64,000 nucleotides of DNA from Bacteroidales bacterium (GTDB lineage Bacteria > Bacteroidota > Bacteroidia > Bacteroidales > UBA932): contig JAFRXI010000043.1 in NCBI GenBank assembly GCA_017437755.1, positions 62,001 through 126,000 on the forward strand, in the 5' to 3' direction. Shown here piece after piece: positions 1-8,486 of this stretch. The number at the start of each line of letters is the position of its first letter. Positions within the stretch are counted from its first letter, which is position 1. Made by a program: the position numbers and the translations under genes. Below the pieces are notes generated by a model that was not told the DNA's origin, searched no databases, and worked only from the letters and a program-made list of their open reading frames with translations.

Positions 1-584
1 CGGCGGCCGTCGGTGTGGACGGTCCGGTAGCGTCCCATATGCGAGGCCACGCAGTTGAAGACCGAGAAGAAAGGCTGGTCCTTTCCGCGGGAAGGACTGT
101 TGTAGCCCGCCTTCCTGTCGCACTCGTCCCAGCAGGAGCCATGGTCCAGGGTCGTATTGTAGTGGGTCTTGTTATTGTTGGTGCAGTAATAACCTGCATC
201 CCTCAGCAACTGCGGGAACAGGATGCCCCCGGGAGTGTCAAACGGACGGGGATGCACATCCATCCCGTAAGTGGGTGCATAGCAACCCGTTATGAGTGAC
301 GAACGCGCCGGAGAGCTCTGCGGCGCCGATGCCCAGGCATTGCTGAACAGGACACCCTCCCTGGCAAGCGAGTCCATGACGGGTGTATGGACCATAGGGT
401 TGCCGTAGCATCCGAACAGGTACCAGCTGGCATCCTCGAAGGTAAGCCAGAGTATGTTCGGACGCGGCTCCTCCACTTTGGGCCGCGAGGGGGCTTTCCC
501 GTCGGCACGGTCAAGAAAAGGACCTGCCCCAAGCAGCAAAGCCACTGTGAGGCAGGTCTTTCCGGAATTCTCCAGACTATTCAT
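1..584 (-). CDS. Sulfatase, N-terminal part (cut by window edge)
   Basis: This is the first 194 codons of a formylglycine-dependent sulfatase; the rest lies left of the window. Residues 1-29 look like a secretion signal (charged start, LTVALLLGAG core). The fold begins at PNILWLTFEDASWYLFGCYG, with the E-D pair in the metal-ligand position. The catalytic motif is S-S-P-A-R followed by SSLITG. The residue to be oxidised is therefore serine, which in this phylum is converted by a radical SAM maturase (family knowledge). The ATG lies inside the end of the susD gene (8-nt overlap), which suggests translational coupling. Its place behind susCD indicates that it trims sulfate from the glycan imported by that pair. 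The substrate cannot be read from the sequence. Confidence 0.9.
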   Translation of the reverse strand, partial: MNSLENSGKTCLTVALLLGAGPFLDRADGKAPSRPKVEEPRPNILWLTFEDASWYLFGCYGNPMVHTPVMDSLAREGVLFSNAWASAPQSSPARSSLITGCYAPTYGMDVHPRPFDTPGGILFPQLLRDAGYYCTNNNKTHYNTTLDHGSCWDECDRKAGYNSPSRGKDQPFFSVFNCVASHMGRYRTVHTDGR

Positions 585-2268
585 AACCTGGATTGTTCTT
601 TCCCTCCAACTTGGGATTGGACTGTACTTCCTTCAAGGGGATGGGGAACAGCTCATGCTTGCCCGAAACGAAGTTGGTTCCGGCAACATACAGTCCGGCG
701 CAACTCTTGGGAAGCTTTGACTCAAACAGTTGCATCGCATCCTTTATGACGCCCCAGCGGATGAGGTCCCACTTGCGCTGGCCCTCGAATGCCAGTTCGA
801 ATCCGCGTTCGTAGTAGAGGGCCGTACGGAACTTCCCTGCATCATCGCTGTCGTCGATGAACGGGAGGTCGTAGACCTTGGGAGCCTTCATGAGGGTGGC
901 GTAATTGTCAGCACCTATGGGCGTGGCGCCGGCACGTGTACGGACGGTGTTGAGGAGGGACCATGCTTCGGTGCTGTTGCCCGTCTCGTTATAGGCTTCG
1001 GCCGCCATCAGGACAACGTCGGCAAACCTCAGGGGGCAGTAGTTCACGTCGGTGGCATTGGGATGGTAGAATCCGGGCTTCATCCATTCGCGGCGCCACT
1101 TGCCGGGATACCAGTTCTTGGGAGCAGAGGTATTGTCTTTTTTCTTGTGGGTCTTGGCCTTGGCATCCCAGTTATACTGGTAGGTGCACACCATGACATC
1201 CCTCCTGGCATCGCCATCCTCGAAGAAATCCTTCCATGCCGGGACGGCCCTGAAGAAGGCGTTAGCACGGCCCATAACCTCGGATGAATTGAAATCGATC
1301 CCGTCAGTACCGTCAGGAGCATTCACGAGCGGACCGTTCCAAGTTCCCCAGAAACCGTCATTCTCGCTGTAGGAACTGCCGATTGGATGGAAAGCGATCT
1401 CCCAAAGGCTTTCCTCCTGGCTGAGCTCTCCCTGGCAGAAACTCTGGAAAAGGCCCGGGAAGCCTCCGGTGCTGAAGAATCCATGGTACCCCTTGGCCTT
1501 GAAAGCCAGCCACTCGGCAATCACCGCATCAAAATAATCCTTGCGGGTATCATCGTCGGGACGGGTTACGGTTCCGTCGAGCTTGAGGCTGTATCCTGCC
1601 CTCTGGAGCAGCACCCTCATCGCCAGCGCATGGGCCGCACCCTGGCAGGGGACCTCGGGACTTGTGGAGGCAGAAGCCATCGGAAGGTTGTCCTTGCAGA
1701 AGTCCAGGTCGGCCAGGATCGTGTCGTAAATCTTCTCCCTGTCCTCGCGGCCGCGGAAAGCATCTTCATACTTCAGGGTGGGCTCGGTGGTGAAAGGCAC
1801 GTCGCCCCAGTACCGGACCAGGTCAAAGGCCAGGAACGCCCTCAGGAACCGGGCCTGGGCGTCAAGGGACTTGAGGGTTTCGTTGGTTTCAAATCCATCC
1901 ATGTGCTCGATTCCGTAGATGGCGTCGTTACAGCGGTTTATGCAGCTGTATTTCAGTCCCCAAATCGTGCCGAGCCAGTTATTGGAAGAGGTAAGCGTAT
2001 TCTTGTAATGCGAAATGTCGCGGCGCGTGTTGTCGGAACCGGTACCGTTGATGTAGTATGTATCGTCGGAAGAAGGAAGGGCCATCTCCCACTGGCCATA
2101 GTGGTTTGAGGTGGACAGGCCGCTGTATGCACCAACCACGGCCATCTTGGCCTTGCTTTCCGTTGTGAAATAGGTTTCCTTGGCGTATTCCGACGAAGGA
2201 TTCTCCTCAAGAGAGCAGGCTGCGACCAAGGCAACGACCGGGAGCGACAGTATATTTATCTTTTTCAT
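577..2268 (-). CDS. SusD/RagB-family glycan-binding lipoprotein
   Basis: 563 residues, the usual size for SusD. It is a surface lipoprotein that binds glycan and caps its SusC partner. A type II signal with lipobox V-A-A-C places the lipidated cysteine at residue 18. Family landmarks are present: the CINRCNDAI helix, AQARFLRAFLAFDLVRYWGD, and near the C-terminus CPLRFADVVLMAAEAYNETG, LLNTVRTRAG and YYERGFELAFEGQRKWDLIRWG. It follows susC by 11 nt and overlaps the sulfatase by 8 nt, so the three form one transcript. The ligand is unknown; the sulfatase neighbour points to a sulfated polysaccharide. Confidence 0.97.
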   Translation of the reverse strand: MKKINILSLPVVALVAACSLEENPSSEYAKETYFTTESKAKMAVVGAYSGLSTSNHYGQWEMALPSSDDTYYINGTGSDNTRRDISHYKNTLTSSNNWLGTIWGLKYSCINRCNDAIYGIEHMDGFETNETLKSLDAQARFLRAFLAFDLVRYWGDVPFTTEPTLKYEDAFRGREDREKIYDTILADLDFCKDNLPMASASTSPEVPCQGAAHALAMRVLLQRAGYSLKLDGTVTRPDDDTRKDYFDAVIAEWLAFKAKGYHGFFSTGGFPGLFQSFCQGELSQEESLWEIAFHPIGSSYSENDGFWGTWNGPLVNAPDGTDGIDFNSSEVMGRANAFFRAVPAWKDFFEDGDARRDVMVCTYQYNWDAKAKTHKKKDNTSAPKNWYPGKWRREWMKPGFYHPNATDVNYCPLRFADVVLMAAEAYNETGNSTEAWSLLNTVRTRAGATPIGADNYATLMKAPKVYDLPFIDDSDDAGKFRTALYYERGFELAFEGQRKWDLIRWGVIKDAMQLFESKLPKSCAGLYVAGTNFVSGKHELFPIPLKEVQSNPKLEGKNNPGYE

Positions 2269-2280
2269 ATCTCGATCTCA

Positions 2281-5200
2281 TTAGAAAGTTAGATTGACAC
2301 CGAATACGACGGAGCGGCTGCGGGGATAGGCACCGAAGTCGACTCCGGGAGTAAGCAGGCTGGACATTGTGGAGACCTCGGGGTCAAGTCCCGTGTACTT
2401 GGTAAGGGTAAGCAGGTTGCTTCCGGTCACATATAGACGCAATGAATTGATACCCACTTTGTTCACTATCTTGGAAGGAAGTGTATAACCGAGGGTGACG
2501 TTGCTGAGTTTCAGGAACGATCCGTCTTCCACACCCCATGAATGGATGTACATTGCCCCGTTGTCGCTGTCATAGACACCGGCATAGGTCTTGCCTTTGT
2601 TTATGCTGGCAAGCTCCTGGGGATCGGTAATCTTGTTTCCGGAGTCGTTCACCCAGGTAAAGCGATGGGCCCGGTCGGTAACGGCGAGGGCGTTCCTATT
2701 CTCCTGTGCCCAGCGGGAATTGGTAAGCTTGGTGGCATTGAGGATCTTGTTGCCGTAGCTGTAGGTCAGGTATATGGAAAGGTCGAATCCATAGAATTGG
2801 AAGGTATTATTGAAACCGCCGTAGATAATGGGCTGGGCGTTTCCTATGACGGTGCGGTCGCTGTCGGTGATAAGGCCGTCCTCGCTGCCGTCCACATTCT
2901 TGAACTTCCAGTTTCCGGGCTTTATGTCTGCCCTGTTGCCGCGGTAGGGTATGCCTTCTTTCAGCAGATATGCGCCGGTCTCGCTGTCGTAATCAAAATC
3001 TTCAACATTGTAGATTCCGTCGGTAACGAAGCCGTAGAACTGGCCAAGGGGCTGGTTCACTCCTATCTGGTGGGTATTCTGGCTGTATCCGAACTTGGCC
3101 TCCCAGTACTGGACGTCCTCGCCGGTGAGCTTGCGGACAGTGTTGCGGTTATGCGACAGGGTAAGCGTACTCCTCCAGGTAAAGTTCCTCTTGGCGATAT
3201 TTATCGTGCTGACCGTGAGGTCGATACCCATATTCTGAGTCTCTCCGGCATTGATCATCATGGTGGCGAAACCGGACGAATCGGGGAGTTTGGCATCAAG
3301 GAGAAGGTTGCTGCTTCGGTTGATATAGAATTCCGGAACGATTACGAGCCTCTGGTTGAATAGGCCTATGTCGAGTCCGGTGTTGAAGGTCTTGTTCGCC
3401 TCCCATTTCAGGTCGGGGTTGGGGATTTGCTTGGATACATATCCGCTCTGGGTACCGTCTCCGATGGGATAGGTGACGGATTCCATCAGGGAAAGGCTCT
3501 TGAAATTGTCGATGCGGTTGTTTCCGGCAAGGCCGTAACCCACCCGGAACTTGAGGTCTGAAATGAATCCGGCACTCTTGACCCAGGGCTCCTCGCTGAT
3601 CCTCCATGCGGCGGATACTGCAGGGAAATAGCCCCATTTATTGTTCTTTCCAAACTTGGACGAGCCGTCGGCCCTGACCGAAGCTGAGAAGATATACTTG
3701 TCGGCGAAGGAGTAGTTGACCCTGGCGAAGAAGGAAAGGAGATTGTCGCCGTAGACAGCCTTGGACTGTCCGGGAGCGGCGGTTCCAAGGCTGAGGTCAT
3801 CGAGGCCGATCTCGTCGTTGGGGAAATTGGTGGCTGAAGCCTTGAACATCTTGTTCCAGGCCGAAACCCATTCCTGACCCACCATGGCGGTGAGGGAATG
3901 CTTCCCCCTTTCCAGATTGTAATTGAGCACGTTGGAAGTCTGGAAAGATCCTATTTCCATATTCTGGATGCTTCCGTTGATGCTGGTGCGCTTTGCGGTG
4001 ATGGACTGGTCCCCGAAGAAGATGTCATACCTGCGGGTCTGATACCTCATGCCGGTGGTATTCTTGAACGAAAGTCCCTTCCAGATGCGGAAAGTGAGAC
4101 CTCCGCTGGCCTGGACGGTTCGGAATAGCTTGTCCTTGGTCTCTTCCGATGCGGATATGAGGGGATTCTGCATGACGTTGCCGCTGTCGTCCATGAGGAC
4201 GGGGTCCTCTCCCTTGAGCAGTTGCTCGTCAGTTCCCTTCACGCCGAAGGTGGGCCTGTACTGCAGGATATGCTGCATCTTGTTGAAACGGTCGCCTGTT
4301 CCGTCGTCGCCGTTGCCGGCGGTTCCCATACCATAGACTTTCCTCTGGTCGTATGTGAACCTGGCCGATATGGTGAGCCTGTCGTTTACGTTATGGTTTA
4401 TGCCGAACGCCACGTTATGCTTGCGGCTGCCGCTGAAGACCATGGCGCCCTGCTCGTCGAAGTATGAGTAGGAAAGGTTGTAACGGATCTTCTCGCTGGT
4501 TCCGTTGATGCCGATCCTGTAATTCTGGACGATCGCATTGCGGCCGAGGGTCTCCTCCTGCCAGTCGATTCCCGCCCTGTTCCGGTAGGACCCGATCTCC
4601 GAGAAGGGACCGTACTTGTTCTCAAACTTGGAGATTTCTGCTGCTGAGTCCATTATTGTCCTCTCATAGTCCGCCCAGACGAACTCATAAGGGGAAAGGA
4701 CATCCAGTTTCCTGGCGATCTTGCGCACGCCCGCATACATGTCGACGGTGACGTCGGTGCGGTTGCGCCTGCTTCCGGACTTAGTGGTCACCACCACTAC
4801 ACCGTTGGCGCCTCGTGCTCCGTAAATGGCGGTCGAGGAAGCATCCTTAAGGACGTCGATAGACTCTATTTCAGCAGGATCCAGGAAGGAAAGTCCGTCC
4901 TCCGAAGGGAACCCGTCGATGATATAAAGAGGTTCATTGCTCTGGGTGATGGAGATACCACCGCGGACACGGATGGAGAGGGATGCATCGGGAGAACCGT
5001 CCGAGGACGAAACCTGGACTCCGGCCATGCGGCCGGCGAGGGCGCCCGTGATGTCGCTGCCGGGAATCTTGGCAAGTTCCTCGCTGCTAACCGAGGCGAC
5101 AGAACCGGTAAGGTCCTTCCTCCTCATGGTGGCATAACCTATGGCCACGACTTCGTCCAGCATGACGGCGTCAGGTTCCATGGTCACGTCGACCGCAAGC

Positions 5201-5469
5201 CTGGAATCCACCTTCACCTCCACGCCCTGCATTCCAAGGCAGGAGAAAAGGAGGACGGCATCGGAAGGATTCGCGACCTCGATGGAATATGTACCGTCCA
5301 TGCCGGTGATCACGCCGCCGGGCAGTCCCTTGACCTGGACGCCTGCGCCGATGAGCGGCTCGCCGTCGTTGTCACGGACAGTTCCGCCCACGCGGACCGA
5401 CTGTGCAAAACTCGCCCAGGCCACGAAGATGAGCATGAGCGACAAGATAATTGGTCTTGAATGTGTCAT
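2281..5469 (-). CDS. SusC/RagA-family TonB-linked outer-membrane transporter
   Basis: 1062 residues. A signal peptide (residues 1-22, ending FAQS) is followed by a carboxypeptidase-like beta-sandwich (about 28-110, VGGTVRDNDGEPLIGAGV). A TonB-box-like DEVVAIGYA comes next, then the plug (about 125-235, containing PLYIIDGFPSEDGLSFLDPAEIESIDVLKDASSTAIYG, read here as successive short motifs). A beta-barrel completes the protein, closing with an aromatic C-terminus (FGVNLTF). It imports oligosaccharide across the outer membrane in an active, TonB-driven way together with SusD. It is first in its operon and has a TAnnTTTG element 28 nt upstream of the ATG. The divergent propeller-AraC gene is the obvious candidate regulator. 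Confidence 0.97.
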   Translation of the reverse strand: MTHSRPIILSLMLIFVAWASFAQSVRVGGTVRDNDGEPLIGAGVQVKGLPGGVITGMDGTYSIEVANPSDAVLLFSCLGMQGVEVKVDSRLAVDVTMEPDAVMLDEVVAIGYATMRRKDLTGSVASVSSEELAKIPGSDITGALAGRMAGVQVSSSDGSPDASLSIRVRGGISITQSNEPLYIIDGFPSEDGLSFLDPAEIESIDVLKDASSTAIYGARGANGVVVVTTKSGSRRNRTDVTVDMYAGVRKIARKLDVLSPYEFVWADYERTIMDSAAEISKFENKYGPFSEIGSYRNRAGIDWQEETLGRNAIVQNYRIGINGTSEKIRYNLSYSYFDEQGAMVFSGSRKHNVAFGINHNVNDRLTISARFTYDQRKVYGMGTAGNGDDGTGDRFNKMQHILQYRPTFGVKGTDEQLLKGEDPVLMDDSGNVMQNPLISASEETKDKLFRTVQASGGLTFRIWKGLSFKNTTGMRYQTRRYDIFFGDQSITAKRTSINGSIQNMEIGSFQTSNVLNYNLERGKHSLTAMVGQEWVSAWNKMFKASATNFPNDEIGLDDLSLGTAAPGQSKAVYGDNLLSFFARVNYSFADKYIFSASVRADGSSKFGKNNKWGYFPAVSAAWRISEEPWVKSAGFISDLKFRVGYGLAGNNRIDNFKSLSLMESVTYPIGDGTQSGYVSKQIPNPDLKWEANKTFNTGLDIGLFNQRLVIVPEFYINRSSNLLLDAKLPDSSGFATMMINAGETQNMGIDLTVSTINIAKRNFTWRSTLTLSHNRNTVRKLTGEDVQYWEAKFGYSQNTHQIGVNQPLGQFYGFVTDGIYNVEDFDYDSETGAYLLKEGIPYRGNRADIKPGNWKFKNVDGSEDGLITDSDRTVIGNAQPIIYGGFNNTFQFYGFDLSIYLTYSYGNKILNATKLTNSRWAQENRNALAVTDRAHRFTWVNDSGNKITDPQELASINKGKTYAGVYDSDNGAMYIHSWGVEDGSFLKLSNVTLGYTLPSKIVNKVGINSLRLYVTGSNLLTLTKYTGLDPEVSTMSSLLTPGVDFGAYPRSRSVVFGVNLTF

Positions 5470-5497
5470 TGTATTATGTTTTGAATACTTGCTTATG

Positions 5498-5505
5498 CAA
5501 ATTTA
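5498..5505 (-). promoter_or_regulatory. -7 element of the susC operon
   Basis: The minus strand reads TAAATTTG, an exact match to the Bacteroidota -7 consensus TAnnTTTG, 28 nt before the susC ATG. I see no clear TTTG -33 element at the usual 19-20 nt, so initiation may need an activator. The AT-rich spacer 5470-5642 holds nothing else I can name. Confidence 0.55.
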
Positions 5506-5642
5506 GCTTTTTAGCGGAATACATATTATAAATTATATATCGGATATTGCCAATTATGAACAATCTTCTTTAGATTTTGTCCAAAAATATTAGTTTATGT
5601 ATAAAATTTTGGATATCATTTGAATAATGGATATATTGCATC

Positions 5643-8420
5643 ATGGTTTTGAAAGTCCTTGCAATCCTCGCCGTCCTCACCGCCACGCAGGTTCCTTCCG
5701 CGCCCAGGGGAGCAGATCCGGAAATGACGTTCCGGCATTTGGGGGTCTCCGACGGCCTCTCCCAGAGCTCGGTCATATCCATCGCCCAGGACCGCCTGGG
5801 TAATATATGGATGGGCACGATGAACGGACTGAACGTATATGACGGATATGGCTTCCATACCTACTACTCTTCCCCTGGAGATGTAAACGCCCTGCAGGAC
5901 AACAGGGTCACCGCCCTCGCGATGGATTCCGGGGAATGCATGTGGATAGGCACCCAGTCGGGCCTTTCATGCTATGAATTCAGCACCGCAAGGTTCATGA
6001 ACTACCCCGAACTCGGCAGGAAGCACATTTTCAACATGGTAGAGAACGAGGGGCAGCTGATCCTGTCTACCGACGACGGACTGTGGTACCTTTCCCTGTC
6101 GGACCATTCGTTCCGCAAGGAAGCGGCGGTTCAAAGCAAACTGGTAAGGTCGGCCTCGTACTCTGAAGGGACATTGCTGATCGCCACCGACAACGGTCTG
6201 ATAAATTTGGAAAACGGAGTGGCAAAAGTAATAGACGTATTCCGTGGAATGGATATTTACTGTGCCGTACAGTCAAGCGGAACCGGCTGGTGGATAGGGA
6301 CTTACGGTCAGGGGTTATACAGGACCGACGCCAACTTCAACATTATCCGGCACTTTGGGAAGCAGGACGGAAGCCTCCCTTCCGATTACATCAGGGCCAT
6401 GAGGACCGACGGGTACGGCAGGCTGTGCGTAGGAACCTACGACGGCCTGGCAGTATACGACGACCTCCAGGGGCACTTCTCCATTTACCGTCACGGCAGG
6501 GAATCCACTTCCCTCAGCCACGACTCCATCCGCTCAATCTTCGTCGACACCCAGAAGGGCGTATGGCTGGGCACCTGGTTCGGAGGCGTAAACTACTGGA
6601 ACCGTCAGGAAGACAAACTGAGGACGGTCCAGATAACCGTCAAGGATGTCTATGGTTTTGTAAGCTGCCTCGCCCCGGATCCGTCCTCAAACCTCATCTG
6701 GGTGGGGACAAACGACGACGGATTATGGCAGTACAACCCCGACAGCGGCAGATTCACACGCCCTGGAATCAACATTAGTTCCGGCAATATAAAGTGCATA
6801 GTTCCCGGTAAAGACGGCCTGCTGTACGTAGGGACGCACCTCGACGGCATGTTCAGGCTCGATTCCGTTACCGGCAAGACCAGCCATTATACCGTAAATG
6901 ACAGGCTGCCGATGTACAACGGATGCTACAGCCTCATGGAAGATGACGGCGGCAATTGGTGGGTCGGCACCCTGGACGGGCTGATGGAGCTTGAACGGGA
7001 TTCCCGTTCACTCAGGCCGCACAAGGTCACTGCAGCGGAGCCGGGGCTGCTTCACGCCCAGATAACATGCCTTGTGAAAGACAGCAAATCCAGGGTATGG
7101 ATAGGAAGCGGATGTGGTCTTTTCATGGTCCCGAGCCCGGATGGGAAGGTTTTGACAATCAGGGATATAGCCCCAGGGCTCGCCCTCGACGACATAAATG
7201 TAAGCCATATCCGCCAGGACCGCTCCGGCAATATCTGGATAGCCTCGGACCAGGGACTGCTGCAATATTCCGATGACGGTGCCGCCAGGTTGTACACCGT
7301 AAACGACGGACTTCCCAACAACTATATCCTGTCCGTCCTCGACGACGATTCCGGAATGATCTGGATGACTACAGGCGAATCCATATGCCGACTGAACCCC
7401 GACAACGGCACCATCTTCCTGGTGAGCCGTCACAGCGGCAACGAATTCAGCAACGGCGCATGCTGCCAGGATTCCCGAGGAGACTTCAACTTCGGCGGAC
7501 TTGGAGGCATCACCAGGTTCCGTCCATCCGACATGTTCACCAACCCCTTCTCGCCCCAGCCATTCTTCCAGGACGTTGAAATAACCGGGAACGCTTCATG
7601 CACTATCAGGAGGGACGGCTCCGGCAACGTCGTGTCGGCCAGGTTCCCCTCCATGACAAGGTCCGTGACCATCCGTTATACGGTGGTCAATCCCCTGTCA
7701 CACTCCGACAATTCCTTTTCCTACATGCTGGAGGGATTCGACCGCACCTGGTACACCACCCAGTCGCGCCAGATGAGCTATTCCAACCTCTCCCCCGGCA
7801 AATACCGCCTCCACCTGAAATCCGCAAACAGCGAGGACAGATGGTGCCGTGACGAATCGGTACTCAATATAACCGTACTCCCCTCCTGGTGGCAGACAGC
7901 CCTGGCAAAGACGATATGGGTGCTTTTCATCCTGGGCGTCATCGCAGCCATGGGATTCCTCATCGTCAACCGGACAAGGATGAAGAAGTCGCTGGAGAAA
8001 GAGAGAATGGAGCGCATGGCGGCCGAGGACAACGTCAGGCACACAAAGGAACTGCTTATCAAGCAGCTCTCCAGCCAGGAGCGGGAGGAAATCATCACAG
8101 CCGACGACGAATTCATCCGCCAGGCCGTGAACGTGGTGAAGGAGAACATGGACAACGAGGCTTTCAATTCCTCGGACTTTGCCCGGAAAATGTTCATGAG
8201 CCGCTCCAACCTCTATCTGAGGCTCACTTCCATCACCGGGGAATCCGCCACCGGATTCATCCGCAGGATACGCCTGGAAAGGGCCTGCCAGCTGCTCAAG
8301 GAGAACAAGAAGCCGGTATCGGAGATAAGCGCCATGGTGGGATTCAGTTCCCCCTCGTACTTCGCCACAAGCTTCAAGAAGTACATAGGCTGCCTGCCTT
8401 CCGAATATTCAAGGAAATAG
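5643..8420 (+). CDS. Membrane propeller sensor fused directly to AraC-type HTH (no kinase or receiver)
   Basis: 925 residues. A signal sequence (1-22) precedes a long periplasmic region of regulator-propeller repeats (about 30-640; recurring DRLGNIWMGT, GVWLGTWFGG, SGNIWIASDQGL). A Y_Y_Y domain (about 675-748, FSYMLEGFDRTWY) comes next, then one membrane helix (about 755-776), a short charged coiled coil (about 778-815) and an AraC HTH (about 825-925, ending SSPSYFATSFKKYIGCLPSEY). Classical hybrid two-component regulators of this phylum have HisKA, HATPase and receiver domains between membrane and HTH. Here only about 50 residues separate them, so signalling cannot be by phosphotransfer. It is divergent from susC and is its likely regulator (inference). 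Confidence 0.93.
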   Translation: MVLKVLAILAVLTATQVPSAPRGADPEMTFRHLGVSDGLSQSSVISIAQDRLGNIWMGTMNGLNVYDGYGFHTYYSSPGDVNALQDNRVTALAMDSGECMWIGTQSGLSCYEFSTARFMNYPELGRKHIFNMVENEGQLILSTDDGLWYLSLSDHSFRKEAAVQSKLVRSASYSEGTLLIATDNGLINLENGVAKVIDVFRGMDIYCAVQSSGTGWWIGTYGQGLYRTDANFNIIRHFGKQDGSLPSDYIRAMRTDGYGRLCVGTYDGLAVYDDLQGHFSIYRHGRESTSLSHDSIRSIFVDTQKGVWLGTWFGGVNYWNRQEDKLRTVQITVKDVYGFVSCLAPDPSSNLIWVGTNDDGLWQYNPDSGRFTRPGINISSGNIKCIVPGKDGLLYVGTHLDGMFRLDSVTGKTSHYTVNDRLPMYNGCYSLMEDDGGNWWVGTLDGLMELERDSRSLRPHKVTAAEPGLLHAQITCLVKDSKSRVWIGSGCGLFMVPSPDGKVLTIRDIAPGLALDDINVSHIRQDRSGNIWIASDQGLLQYSDDGAARLYTVNDGLPNNYILSVLDDDSGMIWMTTGESICRLNPDNGTIFLVSRHSGNEFSNGACCQDSRGDFNFGGLGGITRFRPSDMFTNPFSPQPFFQDVEITGNASCTIRRDGSGNVVSARFPSMTRSVTIRYTVVNPLSHSDNSFSYMLEGFDRTWYTTQSRQMSYSNLSPGKYRLHLKSANSEDRWCRDESVLNITVLPSWWQTALAKTIWVLFILGVIAAMGFLIVNRTRMKKSLEKERMERMAAEDNVRHTKELLIKQLSSQEREEIITADDEFIRQAVNVVKENMDNEAFNSSDFARKMFMSRSNLYLRLTSITGESATGFIRRIRLERACQLLKENKKPVSEISAMVGFSSPSYFATSFKKYIGCLPSEYSRK

Positions 8421-8441
8421 CCCCCTTGGCTATTGGTTTTT
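8416..8441 (+). terminator. Intrinsic terminator of the propeller-AraC gene
   Basis: AATAGCC (8416-8422) pairs with GGCTATT (8428-8434) around a 5-nt loop and is followed by GG and a run of five T. The stem includes the TAG stop codon of the gene, so the terminator is tightly joined to its end. Confidence 0.7.
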
Positions 8442-8466
8442 ACGTATAAGATTACTATTTTTACGT
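8437..8466 (+). repeat. Direct repeat upstream of glpA
   Basis: TTTTTACGT occurs at 8437-8445 and again at 8458-8466, a period of 21 bp or two helical turns, just before glpA. The second copy overlaps TATTTTTA (8456-8463), a one-mismatch version of the -7 box. It could be an operator for the glycerol-phosphate operon, but the first copy also supplies the T-run of the preceding terminator, so chance is possible. Confidence 0.35.
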
Positions 8467-8486
8467 GATTGAAACCAATAATCGAT

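Noticed and set aside
5643-8420. Hidden histidine kinase or receiver domain in the propeller-AraC protein
   Set aside because: Between membrane helix and HTH only about 50 residues of charged coil exist; there is no H-box, N/G boxes or D-D-K receiver pattern.
8469-8486. TTG start for glpA
   Set aside because: It adds six residues with no family support; ATG 8487 is the better start.
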